Assembly: GCA_028280305.1 (NCBI GenBank)
Contig: JANQMC010000048.1
Location: 1-64,000 of the forward strand
Direction: 5' to 3'
Length of the DNA stretch: 64,000 bases
DNA from: Pelagibius sp.
GTDB taxonomy: Bacteria; Pseudomonadota; Alphaproteobacteria; Kiloniellales; Kiloniellaceae
Each line of letters opens with the position of its first letter. The stretch's first letter is position 1. The position numbers and the translations under genes were made by a program. Shown piece after piece: positions 42,188-52,847 of this stretch. Under the pieces are notes generated by a model. It was not told the origin of the DNA. It did no database searches and saw nothing but the letters and a program-made list of their open reading frames with translations.

Positions 42188-42246
42188 GGCAAGAAGGGGC
42201 GGCAGCCGATATCCCGGGTCTAAAGTCGATCTCAATAAAACGATAA

Positions 42247-42262
42247 ATCGAAATATTTCGAT
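42247..42262. promoter_or_regulatory. perfect operator palindrome upstream of the ene-reductase gene
   Basis: ATCGAAAT-ATTTCGAT, a perfect 16-base palindrome, 14 bases before the ATG at 42276. It matches the site upstream of the ArsR-type gene, so one repressor probably controls both. Confidence 0.7.
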
Positions 42263-42275
42263 GAAAGAAGCGAAT

Positions 42276-43499
42276 ATGATTGATCAACCGCTGACACTTC
42301 CCAATGGGGTCGTACTGGCCAACCGCCTCGTCAAGTCGGCCATGTCCGAAGCCTTGGGCGATGCGCGGAGTAACACCACCGAAGCCCACATCGGGCTCTT
42401 CGACCGTTGGGGCAGGGGCGGCGCGGCGCTGCTCATCACCGGGAACACGCCGGTCGACCGCCTGCACCTGGAACATGCCGGCAACGTCGTTCTCGATAAG
42501 CAGACGGACCTGGCGCGCACCGCCCGGCTTGCCGAGGCCGCCAAGCGCGGCGGCGCCCGGGTTCTGGTGCAACTGGCCCACGCGGGACGGCAAACGCCGG
42601 AAGCGGTGAATCCCCGGCCCCTTTCGATGTCCGGCCTGCGCCTCGATCTGCCGGGCTACGGTGCGCCCCGCGCGGCGACGGAAGAGGACCTGGAAAGGGT
42701 CATCGGTCAGTTTGAAGAATCGGCCCGACTGGCGAAGGTGGCGGGCTTCGATGGCGTGGAGGTTCATGCCGCCCACGGCTATCTGCTGAGCTCCGCCTTG
42801 TCGCCGCGGATCAACACCCGCAGCGACCGCTGGGGCGGCTCCTTGGAAAACCGTGCGCGGCTGGTGCTGTCCATCATCAGGGCGGTGCGCCGGGTGGGCG
42901 GCCCCGGTTTCACTCTTGCCGTGAAGCTGAATTCTTCCGACTTCCAGAAAGGCGGTTTCAGCCATGAAGACAGCATCGCCGTCGCCAAGCTGCTGCAGAA
43001 CGAAGGCATCGACTTGCTGGAGATCTCCGGCGGCAACTTCGAGACGCCGGTCGCCTATCAGCACGGCGCCGGGAAAAACAGCAGCGCCTCGCGGGAAGCC
43101 TACTTTCTGGACTACGCCCGCGACATCAAGGCAGCGCTGACGGTGCCGGTGATGGTCACCGGCGGTTTTCGTTCGCGCGATGTGATGAACGAGGCGCTGA
43201 CGTCAGGCGCCACGGATCTCATCGGCATGGGCCGTCCCTTCATCATCGACCCGGCATTTCCGGGGAAACTTCTGAGCGGTGTCATCGACCGGGCACCCGC
43301 GGTCGAGCGCGACTTCCCCGCCGCCGCGACGCTTCCGCGCGGCGCGGTCCTCAACTGGTTCTGCCATCAACTGGCGCTGCAGGGGAAAACCGGCGCCGCC
43401 GACCTTTCCCTGCCCATTGTCGAAGGGCACGCGCGCTATCTGGCCGATCTGGAAAGGGCGACCGAGCGGCTTTTGCAAGAACGCGGTATCGAAAGCTAA
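42276..43499 (+). CDS. NADH:flavin oxidoreductase, Old Yellow Enzyme family
   Basis: 407-residue FMN-dependent ene-reductase of the OYE family, a single TIM barrel. Motifs: LPNGVVLANRLVKSAMSEAL at the start, LVQLAHAGRQTPEAVNPRP, the active-site strand FDGVEVHAAHGYLLSSALSPRINTRSDRWGGSLENR, and GGFRSRDVMNEALTSGATDLIGMGRPFI. It should reduce activated C=C bonds with NAD(P)H. ATG 42276 follows AAAGAAG; an in-frame ATG at 42261 overlaps the operator. The ArsR-type regulator upstream probably controls it. Confidence 0.9.
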   Translation: MIDQPLTLPNGVVLANRLVKSAMSEALGDARSNTTEAHIGLFDRWGRGGAALLITGNTPVDRLHLEHAGNVVLDKQTDLARTARLAEAAKRGGARVLVQLAHAGRQTPEAVNPRPLSMSGLRLDLPGYGAPRAATEEDLERVIGQFEESARLAKVAGFDGVEVHAAHGYLLSSALSPRINTRSDRWGGSLENRARLVLSIIRAVRRVGGPGFTLAVKLNSSDFQKGGFSHEDSIAVAKLLQNEGIDLLEISGGNFETPVAYQHGAGKNSSASREAYFLDYARDIKAALTVPVMVTGGFRSRDVMNEALTSGATDLIGMGRPFIIDPAFPGKLLSGVIDRAPAVERDFPAAATLPRGAVLNWFCHQLALQGKTGAADLSLPIVEGHARYLADLERATERLLQERGIES

Positions 43500-43505
43500 G
43501 CGACT

Positions 43506-43922
43506 TTAAGGCTTCGCCGCCAGCCAGTTGCGGCAGGCATCGGGCACATCGGTTTCTTGCGCCAGATCCAGGCTGTCCAGCTTGCCGGTGATCAGGTGAT
43601 AGCCTTCATGCTCTGCCAGCGCCGCCAGCTTCTCGGTCTGGAGCTTGCCGCCGGTGAAGCGCACCGATCTGACCCCCTGGCGGAATGCTGCCATCACCAG
43701 CCCCGGTTTGTCACCGCAGTCCAGGATGGCGGTGAAGTCGGCCTCCGGCACCTCGCGGGCGGCTTCCTTTACGACTTCGCGAAACCACAAGGCGCCGGTA
43801 TAGGCCGCCGCGCCGGGGGGGGAGGCCAGGGTGACCGCAGAGTCCAGGGCCCGGGCGGCCTTCAGGGCCGCCACGGCGTGCTCCAGGGAATGGATGATGA
43901 TGGTTCTGCCGCCTGGGGTCAT
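43506..43922 (-). CDS. conserved hypothetical protein
   Basis: 138-residue protein without a motif I recognise. It reads as an alternating alpha/beta protein: IIIHSLEHAVAALKAARAL, AVTLASPPGAAAYTGALWF, DFTAILDCGDKPGLVMAAFRQG, SVRFTGG. The segment ILDCGDKPGLVMAA, with a Cys in a Gly-rich turn, may be an active or ligand site. The start ATG 43922 is chosen over 43958 because residues before it look atypical. It is downstream of gap on the same strand, but a terminator lies between, and its 3' end is 6 bases from the ene-reductase stop. Confidence 0.6.
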   Translation of the reverse strand: MTPGGRTIIIHSLEHAVAALKAARALDSAVTLASPPGAAAYTGALWFREVVKEAAREVPEADFTAILDCGDKPGLVMAAFRQGVRSVRFTGGKLQTEKLAALAEHEGYHLITGKLDSLDLAQETDVPDACRNWLAAKP

Positions 43923-44042
43923 ATCCGGGGGTGCTGATGTTGGGGGGAACCGCACCAAAGGGGTGTTGCTGCAGAAGATAGCGCCCGAGGTAGGCAGAAT
44001 CCATGCCCCTCAAAAACACCGTCGACGCGGGGCGGCAGGTCA

Positions 44043-44076
44043 AAAAAACGGGAGCCGCCAGGGCCCCCGCTTTTGT
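44043..44076 (-). terminator. Rho-independent terminator after gap
   Basis: On the minus strand AGCGGGGGC and GCTCCCGT pair around a CCTGGCG loop with G-T pairs, followed by seven T (plus-strand A run at 44043-44049). It ends the tkt-fba-gap transcript. Confidence 0.7.
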
Positions 44077-44110
44077 CGTCAGATCAGCTTCTCTCCAGAG
44101 AAGTTTGCCC

Positions 44111-45121
<1,011 letters not shown>

Positions 45122-45146
45122 CGTCCTGTCTCCCTTCGTGCAGTTT

Positions 45147-45170
45147 CCGGTCTTCGCCCGCGAAGACCGG
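45147..45170 (-). promoter_or_regulatory. hairpin between fba and gap
   Basis: CCGGTCTTCG (45147-45156) and CGAAGACCGG (45161-45170) form a perfect 10-base stem with a 4-base loop. There is no T-tract, so it is probably an RNA stability or processing element within the operon. Confidence 0.6.
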
Positions 45171-45200
45171 TATGTCTGTTATATGGCGCGGTGCCGGTCG

Positions 45201-46199
45201 TCAGGCGTAGCTGCCGGTGGCTGCTTCGCCATTGGCTTTGGCGCGTTCGAAAAAGGCCGCCTGACCGGCTGAAACATTCTTCGCCTTGCCCGACCATGCC
45301 TTCAAGGGTGCGGCCTGCAAGGCACGGCCATAGGAGAAGCTCAGCTTCCAGGGCAGGTTGCCGAGCTTGTTCATGGCATCGAGATGCTGCGTCGCCAGTT
45401 CGTCATCCTGGCCACCGGAGAGGAAGACGATACCGGGTACCACCGCGGGGACCGTGCGTTTCAGGCAGCGGACCGTGCGCTCGGCGACCTCGGCGACGCC
45501 GGCCTGTTCCGGACAGTCCTGGCCGGAGATCACCATGTTCGGCTTCAGCAGCGTGCCTTCCAGCCAGACATTCTGGCCCGCCAGTTCGGCATAGACGCTG
45601 CGCAGGACCTCCTCGGTCACTTCTTCGCAGACATCGATGCTGTGGTCGCCGTCCATCAGGACTTCCGGTTCGACAATCGGCACCAGGCCGGCTTCCTGCG
45701 CCAGGGCGGCATAGCGCGCCAGGGCGTGAGCGTTGGCGACAACGCAGGCCGGGCTCGGGATCGTCTCACCGATGCGGTAGACGCCGCGCCACTTGGTGAA
45801 GCGGGCGCCGAGCTTGGCATATTCCTTCAGCCGGTCGCGCAGGCCGTCCAGCCCCTCGGTGACCGTCTCTTCCGGGTGGCCGGCCAGCGGCTTGGCGCCC
45901 ATGTCGACCTTTATGCCGGGGATGATGCCGGCGCCCTTCAGCTTGGAGACCAGGGTTTTCCCGTCGGCTGCCTTCTGACGGATCGTCTCGTCATAGAGAA
46001 TGGCACCGGAGATATAGGTGCCCGCCTCGGGCGTGGTGAACAGCATGTTGCGGTAGTCGCGGCGGTTCTTCTCCGTCGAGGCCAGCTTGATGCTGTCGAA
46101 GCGTTTCTTGATGGTCGGCGAACTCTCGTCGGCGGCGAGGATACCCTTACCGTCGGCGACGAGCGCGTTGGCTGTTTCGGCGAGTTTCTTTGAAGTCAT
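45201..46199 (-). CDS. fba: fructose-bisphosphate aldolase, class I
   Basis: 332-residue class I (Schiff-base) aldolase. The Lys219 in LEGTLLKPNMV forms the imine with the substrate; IVEPEV at 175-180 and GILAADESSPTIKKRF at the start are class I marks. It cleaves fructose 1,6-bisphosphate in glycolysis or joins the trioses in gluconeogenesis. ATG 46199. It lies between tkt and gap on the same strand, so it is co-expressed with them. Confidence 0.94.
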   Translation of the reverse strand: MTSKKLAETANALVADGKGILAADESSPTIKKRFDSIKLASTEKNRRDYRNMLFTTPEAGTYISGAILYDETIRQKAADGKTLVSKLKGAGIIPGIKVDMGAKPLAGHPEETVTEGLDGLRDRLKEYAKLGARFTKWRGVYRIGETIPSPACVVANAHALARYAALAQEAGLVPIVEPEVLMDGDHSIDVCEEVTEEVLRSVYAELAGQNVWLEGTLLKPNMVISGQDCPEQAGVAEVAERTVRCLKRTVPAVVPGIVFLSGGQDDELATQHLDAMNKLGNLPWKLSFSYGRALQAAPLKAWSGKAKNVSAGQAAFFERAKANGEAATGSYA

Positions 46200-46256
46200 G
46201 GCTGAGCCCTCCGTCTGCGCGCTTCTATATAGGAAGGCCGCTCCGCTTTGGAGTGG

Positions 46257-48287
46257 TCAAAAACGTGTCTTGACGGCTTCCACTACGGCTTCGGCTGTTA
46301 TCTTAAAGTCTTTGTAGAGATCCTTGGCCGGCGCCGAGGCACCGAAGGACCGCATGCCGATGAAACCGCCGCCGGATTCGACCCAGCGTTCCCAGCCGAA
46401 GGGGCTGGCGGCTTCGATAGCGATGTGCAGGGTGCCGGGACCGAGAACCTCGTCGCGATAGTGCGGCGGCTGCTGGTCGAACAGCTCCCAGCAGGGCACG
46501 GAGACGACCGCGGCGGAGATGCCTTCTTCCTTCAGCATCTTCTGGGCATCGACGGCGATCTGGACTTCCGAGCCGGAGGCCAGAAGCGTCACCTGACGCT
46601 CGCTGTCGGCGGGCACCATGATATAGGCGCCGTAGGCGGAATGGTTTTCCGAGCCGTCTTTGCGCAGGGTCGGCAGCCCCTGGCGGGTGAGGGCGAGCAC
46701 CGATGGCGCGTCTTGGCTGTCCATCGCCAGTTCCCAGCACTCCGCCGTTTCGACGGTGTCGCAGGGGCGGAACACCAGCAGGTTGGGGATGGCCCTGAGG
46801 GCGGCAATCTGTTCGACCGGCTGATGGGTCGGGCCGTCTTCGCCGAGGCCGATGGAATCGTGAGTCATGACATAGATGACCCGCTGCTTCATCAGCGCCG
46901 AGAGACGGATCGCGGGACGGCAGTAGTCGGTAAAGACCAGGAAGGTGCCGCCGTAGGGGATCAATCCGCCGTGCAGGGCGATACCGTTCATCGCCGCGGC
47001 CATGCCGTGTTCGCGCACACCGTAGTGAAGGTAGGCACCGGAGAAGTCATCCGCAGAGACAACTCCCTGGCTCTTGCTCTTGGTGTTGTTGGAGCCGGTC
47101 AGGTCCGCCGAGCCGCCGATCATTGCCGGCACCGCGGCGGTCAGGACGTCCAGCGTCTTCTGGGAAGAAACGCGGGTCGCCACCGTCGGCGACTCCGCCA
47201 CGATCTCGGCCTTGAAGGCGGACAGCGCTTCGCGCCAGCCGGCCGGCAGTTCGCCCGCCATCTGCTGCTTGAAGGCCCTGCGGCTTTCGGCAGGGGTGTC
47301 GTTCAGGCGCTCCTGCCAGGCCGCCGTCTCGGCGGCACCGCGCGCGCCGGCGGCGCGCCAGGGTGACAGGACCGTGTCGGGAATCTCGAAGGGCGCATGG
47401 GGCCAGCCGAGCGCTTCGCGCGCACCGGCGATCTCGTCATCGCCAAGGGGCGCGCCGTGGGTTGCGGCGGTGCCCTGCTTGTTCGGCGCGCCGTAGCCGA
47501 TGGTGGTTTTGCAGGCGATCAGGCTTGGCCGGTCGCTCTTCTTCGCGGCGGCGATGGCCGCGGCGATGGCTTCGGGGTCGTGACCGTCGATACGGGTCGC
47601 GGCCCAGCCCGAAGCCTCGAAGCGCTTGATCTGGTCGTCGGAGACCGTGAGATCGGTGCTGCCGTCGATGCAGATGGCGTTGTCGTCGAACAGGACGACC
47701 AGTTTGTTCAGCTTCAGGTGGCCGGCCAGGGAAATCGCCTCGGGGCTGATGCCCTCCATCAGGCAGCCGTCGCCGGCGATCACATAGGTGTGGTGGTCGA
47801 CCAGATCGTCGCCGAAGCGGGCGTTCAGCAGACGCTCCGCCAGGGCCATGCCGACGGCATTGGCAAGGCCCTGGCCCAGCGGGCCGGTGGTGGTCTCGAT
47901 GCCCGCAGCGTGACCGTATTCCGGATGGCCGGCGGTGCGGCTGCCGAGCTGGCGGAAGTTGCGCAGCTCGTCCATCGTCATGTCTTCGTAGCCGGTCAGA
48001 TGCAGCAGCGCGTAGAGCAGCATGGAGCCGTGGCCGGCGGAGAGAACGAAGCGGTCGCGGTCGGGCCAGTCCGGTGTGGCCGGATCGAACTTCAGGAACC
48101 GGGTGAAGAGCACGGTGGCCACGTCGGCCATGCCCATGGGCATGCCGGGGTGGCCGGAGTTCGCCTTTTGGACCGCGTCCATGGCCAGTGCACGGATCGC
48201 GTTGGCCATATCTCGGTGGTTCATGTCTTGATGATCCATGGGGGGCTTGCTGCTGTCTTGCGGGGCAGACGACGGGACGGCGTCCAT
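46257..48287 (-). CDS. tkt: transketolase
   Basis: About 676-residue thiamine-diphosphate enzyme of the pentose phosphate and Calvin-type carbon rearrangements. TPP/Mg motif [20 protein letters not shown] in the N-terminal domain, the pyrimidine domain with [13 protein letters not shown], and a C-terminal domain ending [18 protein letters not shown] 48287 is possible; the conserved core starts at about residue 23 ([18 protein letters not shown]), so a shorter start is also plausible. First gene of the tkt-fba-gap unit; 58 bases to fba. Confidence 0.94.
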   Translation of the reverse strand: MDAVPSSAPQDSSKPPMDHQDMNHRDMANAIRALAMDAVQKANSGHPGMPMGMADVATVLFTRFLKFDPATPDWPDRDRFVLSAGHGSMLLYALLHLTGYEDMTMDELRNFRQLGSRTAGHPEYGHAAGIETTTGPLGQGLANAVGMALAERLLNARFGDDLVDHHTYVIAGDGCLMEGISPEAISLAGHLKLNKLVVLFDDNAICIDGSTDLTVSDDQIKRFEASGWAATRIDGHDPEAIAAAIAAAKKSDRPSLIACKTTIGYGAPNKQGTAATHGAPLGDDEIAGAREALGWPHAPFEIPDTVLSPWRAAGARGAAETAAWQERLNDTPAESRRAFKQQMAGELPAGWREALSAFKAEIVAESPTVATRVSSQKTLDVLTAAVPAMIGGSADLTGSNNTKSKSQGVVSADDFSGAYLHYGVREHGMAAAMNGIALHGGLIPYGGTFLVFTDYCRPAIRLSALMKQRVIYVMTHDSIGLGEDGPTHQPVEQIAALRAIPNLLVFRPCDTVETAECWELAMDSQDAPSVLALTRQGLPTLRKDGSENHSAYGAYIMVPADSERQVTLLASGSEVQIAVDAQKMLKEEGISAAVVSVPCWELFDQQPPHYRDEVLGPGTLHIAIEAASPFGWERWVESGGGFIGMRSFGASAPAKDLYKDFKITAEAVVEAVKTRF

Positions 48288-48559
48288 CAAACGGGTTCAC
48301 CTGCAGGAGAACGGAGGATGGCGGCGCAGAAGCTGCGCGACCGGATGGGCGGCAACATGCCGACACCACCGGCCAAGGTCAACCGGCATGTGGTGGATAA
48401 CCCGCCGAATTCCGCTGCCGGACCTGGGGACAGCGGCTTCGGGCGCATCAGGGGTGCCCGGTTGACCGGTTACGGCGCGCGCGCCTATGTTGACACTGGT
48501 ATGAAAGTGTAGCTGCTGTAGGACTTTGCGGCTGCCGGAAAGAACCGAACGGAACGCCC

Positions 48560-48784
48560 ATGGCACGATTGGATGAAGCCAGCACCAGGCTGCAACGCGC
48601 GATCGACAACCTGGAGAAGGTCGTCTCGGCGCGTGCCAGCGCAAGCGGCGGGCAGGATGACAAGGCTCTTCGTGACGCCTTGTCTGCCGCGCAGCGCGAA
48701 AACGCGGCCCTGCAACAACTCACCAGCACCGTTTCGGCGCGCCTCGATTCGGCGATCCTGCGGCTGCGGCGTCTGGCGGGCTGA
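48560..48784 (+). CDS. DUF4164 family coiled-coil protein
   Basis: 74-residue protein predicted to be one long amphipathic helix or coiled coil (LDEASTRLQRAIDNLEKVV; AQRENAALQQLTSTVSARLDSAILRLRRL). It belongs to DUF4164, usually encoded just before zapA in alphaproteobacteria, and the stop is 5 bases before the zapA ATG. A link with ZapA and the division ring is likely but untested. The 269 bases upstream (48291-48559) hold no gene. Confidence 0.82.
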   Translation: MARLDEASTRLQRAIDNLEKVVSARASASGGQDDKALRDALSAAQRENAALQQLTSTVSARLDSAILRLRRLAG

Positions 48785-48789
48785 CGCGC

Positions 48790-49152
48790 ATGGCTCAGAT
48801 CTCACTCTCGGTTCACAATCGCTCCTATCAGGTGACCTGCGACGACGGGCAGGAAGCCCACCTCAGGGCCCTGGCCGAATACATCGACCGCAAGCTCGGG
48901 GAACTGGAAAACAGCATCGGTCAGGTGGGCGAGCAACGCCTGTTGTTCATGTCTTGTCTGTTGATTGCCGATGAACTCTTCGACGCCCGCCGTCAGATCG
49001 ACGGCCTGAAGGCCGGTGGACAACCCGGCGGTCAGATGCCCGGGCGGGCGGGGAACGCGGGCGCCGGCGGTGACGAGGGCCGGGCGTCCGAAGCCCTGGA
49101 AGCCTGCGCCGAGCGGATCGAGGCTATTGCCGCACGACTGCAGGAAGCCTAG
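48790..49152 (+). CDS. zapA: cell division protein ZapA
   Basis: 120-residue ZapA, a positive modulator of FtsZ filament bundling. N-terminal beta strands ISLSVHNRSYQVTCDDGQEAHLRALAEYIDRKL, then the helix LLFMSCLLIADELFDARRQIDGL, and a variable, partly Gly-rich tail. Alphaproteobacterial ZapA proteins are of this length. ATG 48790 lies 5 bases after the DUF4164 stop. The 6S RNA gene starts about 11 bases after its end. Confidence 0.9.
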   Translation: MAQISLSVHNRSYQVTCDDGQEAHLRALAEYIDRKLGELENSIGQVGEQRLLFMSCLLIADELFDARRQIDGLKAGGQPGGQMPGRAGNAGAGGDEGRASEALEACAERIEAIAARLQEA

Positions 49153-49162
49153 ATAAAGAGAT

Positions 49163-49338
49163 CGTGTCGGGTGGCGCTGCAGGGTGCGTCAGGTTTCGAG
49201 ATCCCTGGGGCCAATACCGAACCTCTAGGGAGCTGTCCCTGCCGGGGCCGTGGTCCTGGTATATGGCGCCCACCTGCTTGGCAGGCCACAGAGGATCCTA
49301 TGCTACCAACGGCCTTTGCGGCGCCACCCGATGCTTTT
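49163..49338 (+). ncRNA. ssrS: 6S RNA
   Basis: Closing stem TCGGGTGGCGC (49167-49177) with GCGCCACCCGA (49321-49331), perfect over 11 bases, then TGCTTTTT. Between them lie the GC-rich arms and an unpaired central bulge as in 6S RNA, which mimics an open promoter and sequesters sigma-70 RNA polymerase in stationary phase. The position between zapA and the 5-formyl-THF cyclo-ligase gene is the conserved location of ssrS. Ends are approximate. Confidence 0.92.
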
Positions 49339-49394
49339 TCCCACATTCATGAATCCGTTCCGCCTGGCGCTGAGCCCCCGCTTGGCGCTAGGCC

Positions 49395-50000
49395 ATGGAT
49401 GAGGCCGTTTCCGTGACCCAGATGCTTCAGGCGGCCAAGCAGGAACTGCGGCTCGCCGCCAAGGCAACCCGCAAACAGGCTGCCGCGGCGGACCGGGCGG
49501 CAGGGGCAACGGCAGCCAAAGCCGTCAGCGATCTCTTTCTGGCAGAACTGAGGCCGGAGCCGGGCAGTATCGTGGCCGGCTATTGGCCGATGGGGGACGA
49601 GATGGACCCGCGGCCGCTGCTCCAAAGCCTTGCGTCCTTGGGCTGTTCTCTTGCGCTGCCGGCCCTGCAGGGCGCCGAAAAGCCGCTGCTTTTTCGTGCC
49701 TGGGCACCCGGCGAACCGCTTTTCCCGGCCGCTTTCGGCACAGAAGAGCCGGATGCCGCCCAGCCGCTGCGAACCCCTTTGATCCTGCTGGTGCCGCTGC
49801 TGGCTTTCGACGCCCAGGGCTATCGCCTGGGTTACGGGGGCGGATTCTACGACCGCAGCCTTGCGCAGTTGCGCCCCAAGGGTGATACCCTGGCGGTCGG
49901 CCTTGCCTTTTCAGCCCAGCAGGTCGAGCGGGTGCCGCGCGACGGCAATGACCAGAGGCTCGACTGGCTGGTGACGGAAAACGGCGTGATCCGCCCCTAA
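49395..50000 (+). CDS. 5-formyltetrahydrofolate cyclo-ligase
   Basis: 201-residue enzyme that converts 5-formyl-THF to 5,10-methenyl-THF with ATP, rescuing folate. Conserved signature near the C-terminus: DAQGYRLGYGGGFYDRSLAQL (the GYGGGFYDR motif), and the ATP-side segment YWPMGDEMDPRPLL. ATG 49395 with a weak AGG; GTG 49413 is an alternative. Classical neighbour of 6S RNA in the order zapA-ssrS-ygfA. Confidence 0.9.
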   Translation: MDEAVSVTQMLQAAKQELRLAAKATRKQAAAADRAAGATAAKAVSDLFLAELRPEPGSIVAGYWPMGDEMDPRPLLQSLASLGCSLALPALQGAEKPLLFRAWAPGEPLFPAAFGTEEPDAAQPLRTPLILLVPLLAFDAQGYRLGYGGGFYDRSLAQLRPKGDTLAVGLAFSAQQVERVPRDGNDQRLDWLVTENGVIRP

Positions 50001-50043
50001 AGGCTGATGGCTGGGTGTCCGACAAGGGATTGCGGTTGCATAT

Positions 50044-50856
50044 ATGAGACTTCTTTTTTGCGGCGATATCGTCGGCCGTCCCGGGCGCGATGCCGTCCTG
50101 TCCCGTTTGCCGGGCCTGCGTTCACAACTGAAGCTTGATTTCGTGATCGCCAATGGCGAGAACGCCGCTGCCGGTTTCGGCATCACCGAAAAAATCTGCA
50201 AGCAGCTCTTCGAGGCCGGGGTCGACGTGATATCCGGCGGCAATCACAGTTGGGACCAGCGCGAGGTGATGGGCTACATCTCGAACGAGCGCCGCCTGCT
50301 GCGTCCGCTCAACTATCCGGCCGGCACACCCGGCCGGGGTGCCGGTGTCTTCGAGACCCAGCGCGGCAAGAAGGTGCTGGTGATCAATGTCATGGGCCAG
50401 CTCTTTATGGAGGACCTGGACGATCCCTTCGCCGGCCTGGCGGCCCAGTTGGCCCAGTATCGCCTGGGCGCGACGGTCGATGCGGTGGTCGTCGACTTTC
50501 ATGCCGAGGCGACCTCCGAGAAGATGGCGGCCGGGCATTTCCTCGACGGCAGGATCTCGCTGTTCGTCGGCACCCATACCCATGTACCGACGGCGGATGC
50601 CATGATCCTGCCCGGCGGCACGGCCTATCAGAGTGATGCGGGGATGTGCGGGGACTACGATTCGGTGATCGGCATGGATAAAGCCGTGCCGATCGAGCGT
50701 TTCGTGAAAAAAGTGCGGGGCGACCGCCTTTCCGTCGCTGCCGGCGAAGGCACGCTTTGCGGTGTCTTTGTGGAGACCAGCGATTCAACCGGCCTTGCCG
50801 AGCGTATCGTGCCGCTGCGTCTGGGCCCGCGCCTGGCCGAGAGCCTGCCGGACTGA
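50044..50856 (+). CDS. ymdB: YmdB family metallophosphoesterase
   Basis: 270-residue metallophosphoesterase (TIGR00282/YmdB). Metal-binding motifs in order: CGDIVGRPGRD (about 5-15), NGENAAAGFG (38-47), GGNHSWDQRE (66-75), DFHAEATSEK and GTHTHVPT. B. subtilis YmdB hydrolyses 2',3'-cyclic AMP and affects biofilm switching. ATG 50044; the gene is 43 bases after the cyclo-ligase. Commonly found near yebC and ruvCAB in alphaproteobacteria. Confidence 0.9.
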   Translation: MRLLFCGDIVGRPGRDAVLSRLPGLRSQLKLDFVIANGENAAAGFGITEKICKQLFEAGVDVISGGNHSWDQREVMGYISNERRLLRPLNYPAGTPGRGAGVFETQRGKKVLVINVMGQLFMEDLDDPFAGLAAQLAQYRLGATVDAVVVDFHAEATSEKMAAGHFLDGRISLFVGTHTHVPTADAMILPGGTAYQSDAGMCGDYDSVIGMDKAVPIERFVKKVRGDRLSVAAGEGTLCGVFVETSDSTGLAERIVPLRLGPRLAESLPD

Positions 50857-50906
50857 AAGACGAGAGGTTCCTGAGGGCAGTAGATTCTTGAGGTCAGTCG
50901 CGCCGG

Positions 50907-51200
50907 TCAGCGCTCGGCGGATACTGAGATGAAGCGTTCGACCTCGCCGTGCAGGACGCTGCTCTGCTCGGTCACTTCCTCGGAAATCCGCTGCGTTTCC
51001 TCGACCATTTCAAGGGTCGTATCGGCGTTTTCGGTCTTCTCCGCCATGGTCAGCAGGCGGTCCAGAGCGTCCAAACCGCTCTGTTCGGCGAAGTCCTGGA
51101 CCAGGTCGGCAGCCTTATCGAGTCTGCGGGCGACCTCGGCCGAATCGCCCGAGATGTCCTCGGTGATGGCGAGATCGATGATATTCAGCGGCGTCGACAT
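50907..51200 (-). CDS. small helical protein, unknown function
   Basis: 97-residue acidic protein, predicted mostly alpha-helical: AEVARRLDKAADLVQDFAEQSGLDALDRLLTMAEKTENAD, then LEMVEETQRISEEVTEQSSVLHGEVERFISVSAER, which looks like a signalling-type coiled coil (MCP-like QSSVLHGEVERF). No membrane segment. ATG 51200 with AGGACC upstream; the frame is open further upstream without support. It stands between ymdB and yebC on the opposite strand. Function not recognised. Confidence 0.6.
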   Translation of the reverse strand: MSTPLNIIDLAITEDISGDSAEVARRLDKAADLVQDFAEQSGLDALDRLLTMAEKTENADTTLEMVEETQRISEEVTEQSSVLHGEVERFISVSAER

Positions 51201-51459
51201 GGCGGTTCTGGTCCTGTCCCGGCGGATTGCGAGGTCCTGAGTGTCCCTTATGGAAATTAACGAGGCCTTAACCGGGACCGCCGTTTCCGCGGTTTTTGGC
51301 GCGGTGGGGGGCTTTAGGTTCAGTCCGTGACCTGTTAGAAGCCGCCCTAATGTCGCCATATTGGAAGGTTAACGCTGGCGGTCGAATGCGCCGCGTGACC
51401 TCAAAATATGGTAGGCTCCACTGACTTTGTCCCACTATGTAGGATAGGATCGTCCAGTT

Positions 51460-52209
51460 ATGGCGGGCCATTCACAATTTAAGAACATCATGTACCGCAA
51501 GGGCGCGCAGGATAAGAAGCGCGCCAAGCAGTTCGCGCGGCTGACCCGGGAAATCCTGGTCGCCGCCAAATCGGGCTTGCCCGAACCGGACAAGAATCCG
51601 CGTCTGCGCGGCGCCATCCAAGCGGCGCGGGCGGCGAACATGCCCAAGGACAACATCGAGCGGGCCATCAAGCGGGCCGCCGGTGGCGAGGACGATACCA
51701 ATTACGACGAGGTCCGTTACGAAGGCTATGGCCCGGGCGGGGTCGCGGTAATCGTCGAGGCCCTGACCGACAACCGCAACCGTACGGCATCCGAGGTACG
51801 CGCCGCCTTCAGCAAGCATGGCGGCAGCCTGGGGGAAACCAATTCGGTCTCCTTCATGTTCGATCGTCTCGGCGTCGTCACCTATCCGGCCGCCATCGGC
51901 TCCTCCGACGAGGTTTTCGAGGCGGCGGTCGAGGCGGGGGCCGGTGACGTCGAATCGACGGCTGAAAACCACGAGATCACCTGTGATCCGGACGATTTCT
52001 CAGCGGTGCGCGATGCGCTGACCGAGCGTTTCGGCGACCCCAGCGAGGCGGAGCTGACCTGGCGGCCCCAGACCACGGTGGCGATCGACGAGGACAAGGC
52101 GCAGACCATGTTGAAGTTTCTGGACGTGCTGGACGAGAGCGACGACGTGCAGCGTGTTTCCGCGAATTTCGAGATCAGTGAAGACGTAATGGCCCGCCTG
52201 ACGGCCTAG
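51460..52209 (+). CDS. yebC: YebC/PmpR family DNA-binding regulator
   Basis: 249-residue YebC-family protein. N-terminal [25 protein letters not shown] and the [12 protein letters not shown] helix are typical; three-domain length is standard (about 245). YebC proteins bind DNA and, in some species, help translation at stalled ribosomes. In front of ruvCAB this placement is widespread. ATG 51460 with AGGATAGGA upstream. Confidence 0.93.
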   Translation: MAGHSQFKNIMYRKGAQDKKRAKQFARLTREILVAAKSGLPEPDKNPRLRGAIQAARAANMPKDNIERAIKRAAGGEDDTNYDEVRYEGYGPGGVAVIVEALTDNRNRTASEVRAAFSKHGGSLGETNSVSFMFDRLGVVTYPAAIGSSDEVFEAAVEAGAGDVESTAENHEITCDPDDFSAVRDALTERFGDPSEAELTWRPQTTVAIDEDKAQTMLKFLDVLDESDDVQRVSANFEISEDVMARLTA

Positions 52210-52280
52210 GCCGGCGGACAGGCGAATGGATCCGGTCCCGGCGCGGGGCCTTTGCGAAGAGGGAAACCGAAGTCATCGCG

Positions 52281-52847
52281 ATGCGAGTTCTTGGATTGGA
52301 TCCTGGTTTGCGTCACACCGGTTGGGGGGTGATCGAGGCGGAGGGCAACCACCTGCGCCATCTTGGCAACGGTGTCGTGGTCTCCGACGCCAAGGCCGAA
52401 CTGGCCGAGCGCCTGTTGCAGTTGCACCGCGGGATCGCCGAAGTGGTCGAGGGCTATACGCCCGATGCGGCAGCGGTTGAGGTCACCCTGGCCAACAAGA
52501 ACCCTTCGTCTACCCTGAAACTCGGCATGGCGCGGGGCATCGCCCTTTTGACGCCGGCGCTGAGCGGCCTGCCGGTCGCCGAGTACCTGCCGATGATCGT
52601 GAAAAAGGCGGTGGTCGGCACCGGCCATGCCGACAAGGACCAGGTGGAGATGATGGTCGGGCGTCTGCTGCCCGGCTGTGCCATTGCCGCCCCCGATGCC
52701 GCCGATGCCCTGGCGGTTGCGATCTGTCACAGCCATCACTTCGCCACCGGGCAGCGCTGGGCGGCAGGCAGCGAAGACCCCTTGCGGGGCCGGGCCTCGG
52801 CGGGCGGGGCTGCGGCGCGTCGGGCGGCCTCGGGAGAGCCGGCGTGA
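52281..52847 (+). CDS. ruvC: crossover junction endodeoxyribonuclease RuvC
   Basis: 188-residue Holliday junction resolvase. RNase H-like acidic residues are present: Asp7 (GLDPGL), Glu67 ([12 protein letters not shown]), Asp139 and Asp142 ([12 protein letters not shown]). Cuts four-way DNA junctions delivered by RuvAB. The C-terminal tail after about 160 is Ala/Gly/Arg-rich and variable. Stop overlaps ruvA by 4 bases (GTGA at 52844-52847), a tightly coupled operon. Confidence 0.95.
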   Translation: MRVLGLDPGLRHTGWGVIEAEGNHLRHLGNGVVVSDAKAELAERLLQLHRGIAEVVEGYTPDAAAVEVTLANKNPSSTLKLGMARGIALLTPALSGLPVAEYLPMIVKKAVVGTGHADKDQVEMMVGRLLPGCAIAAPDAADALAVAICHSHHFATGQRWAAGSEDPLRGRASAGGAAARRAASGEPA

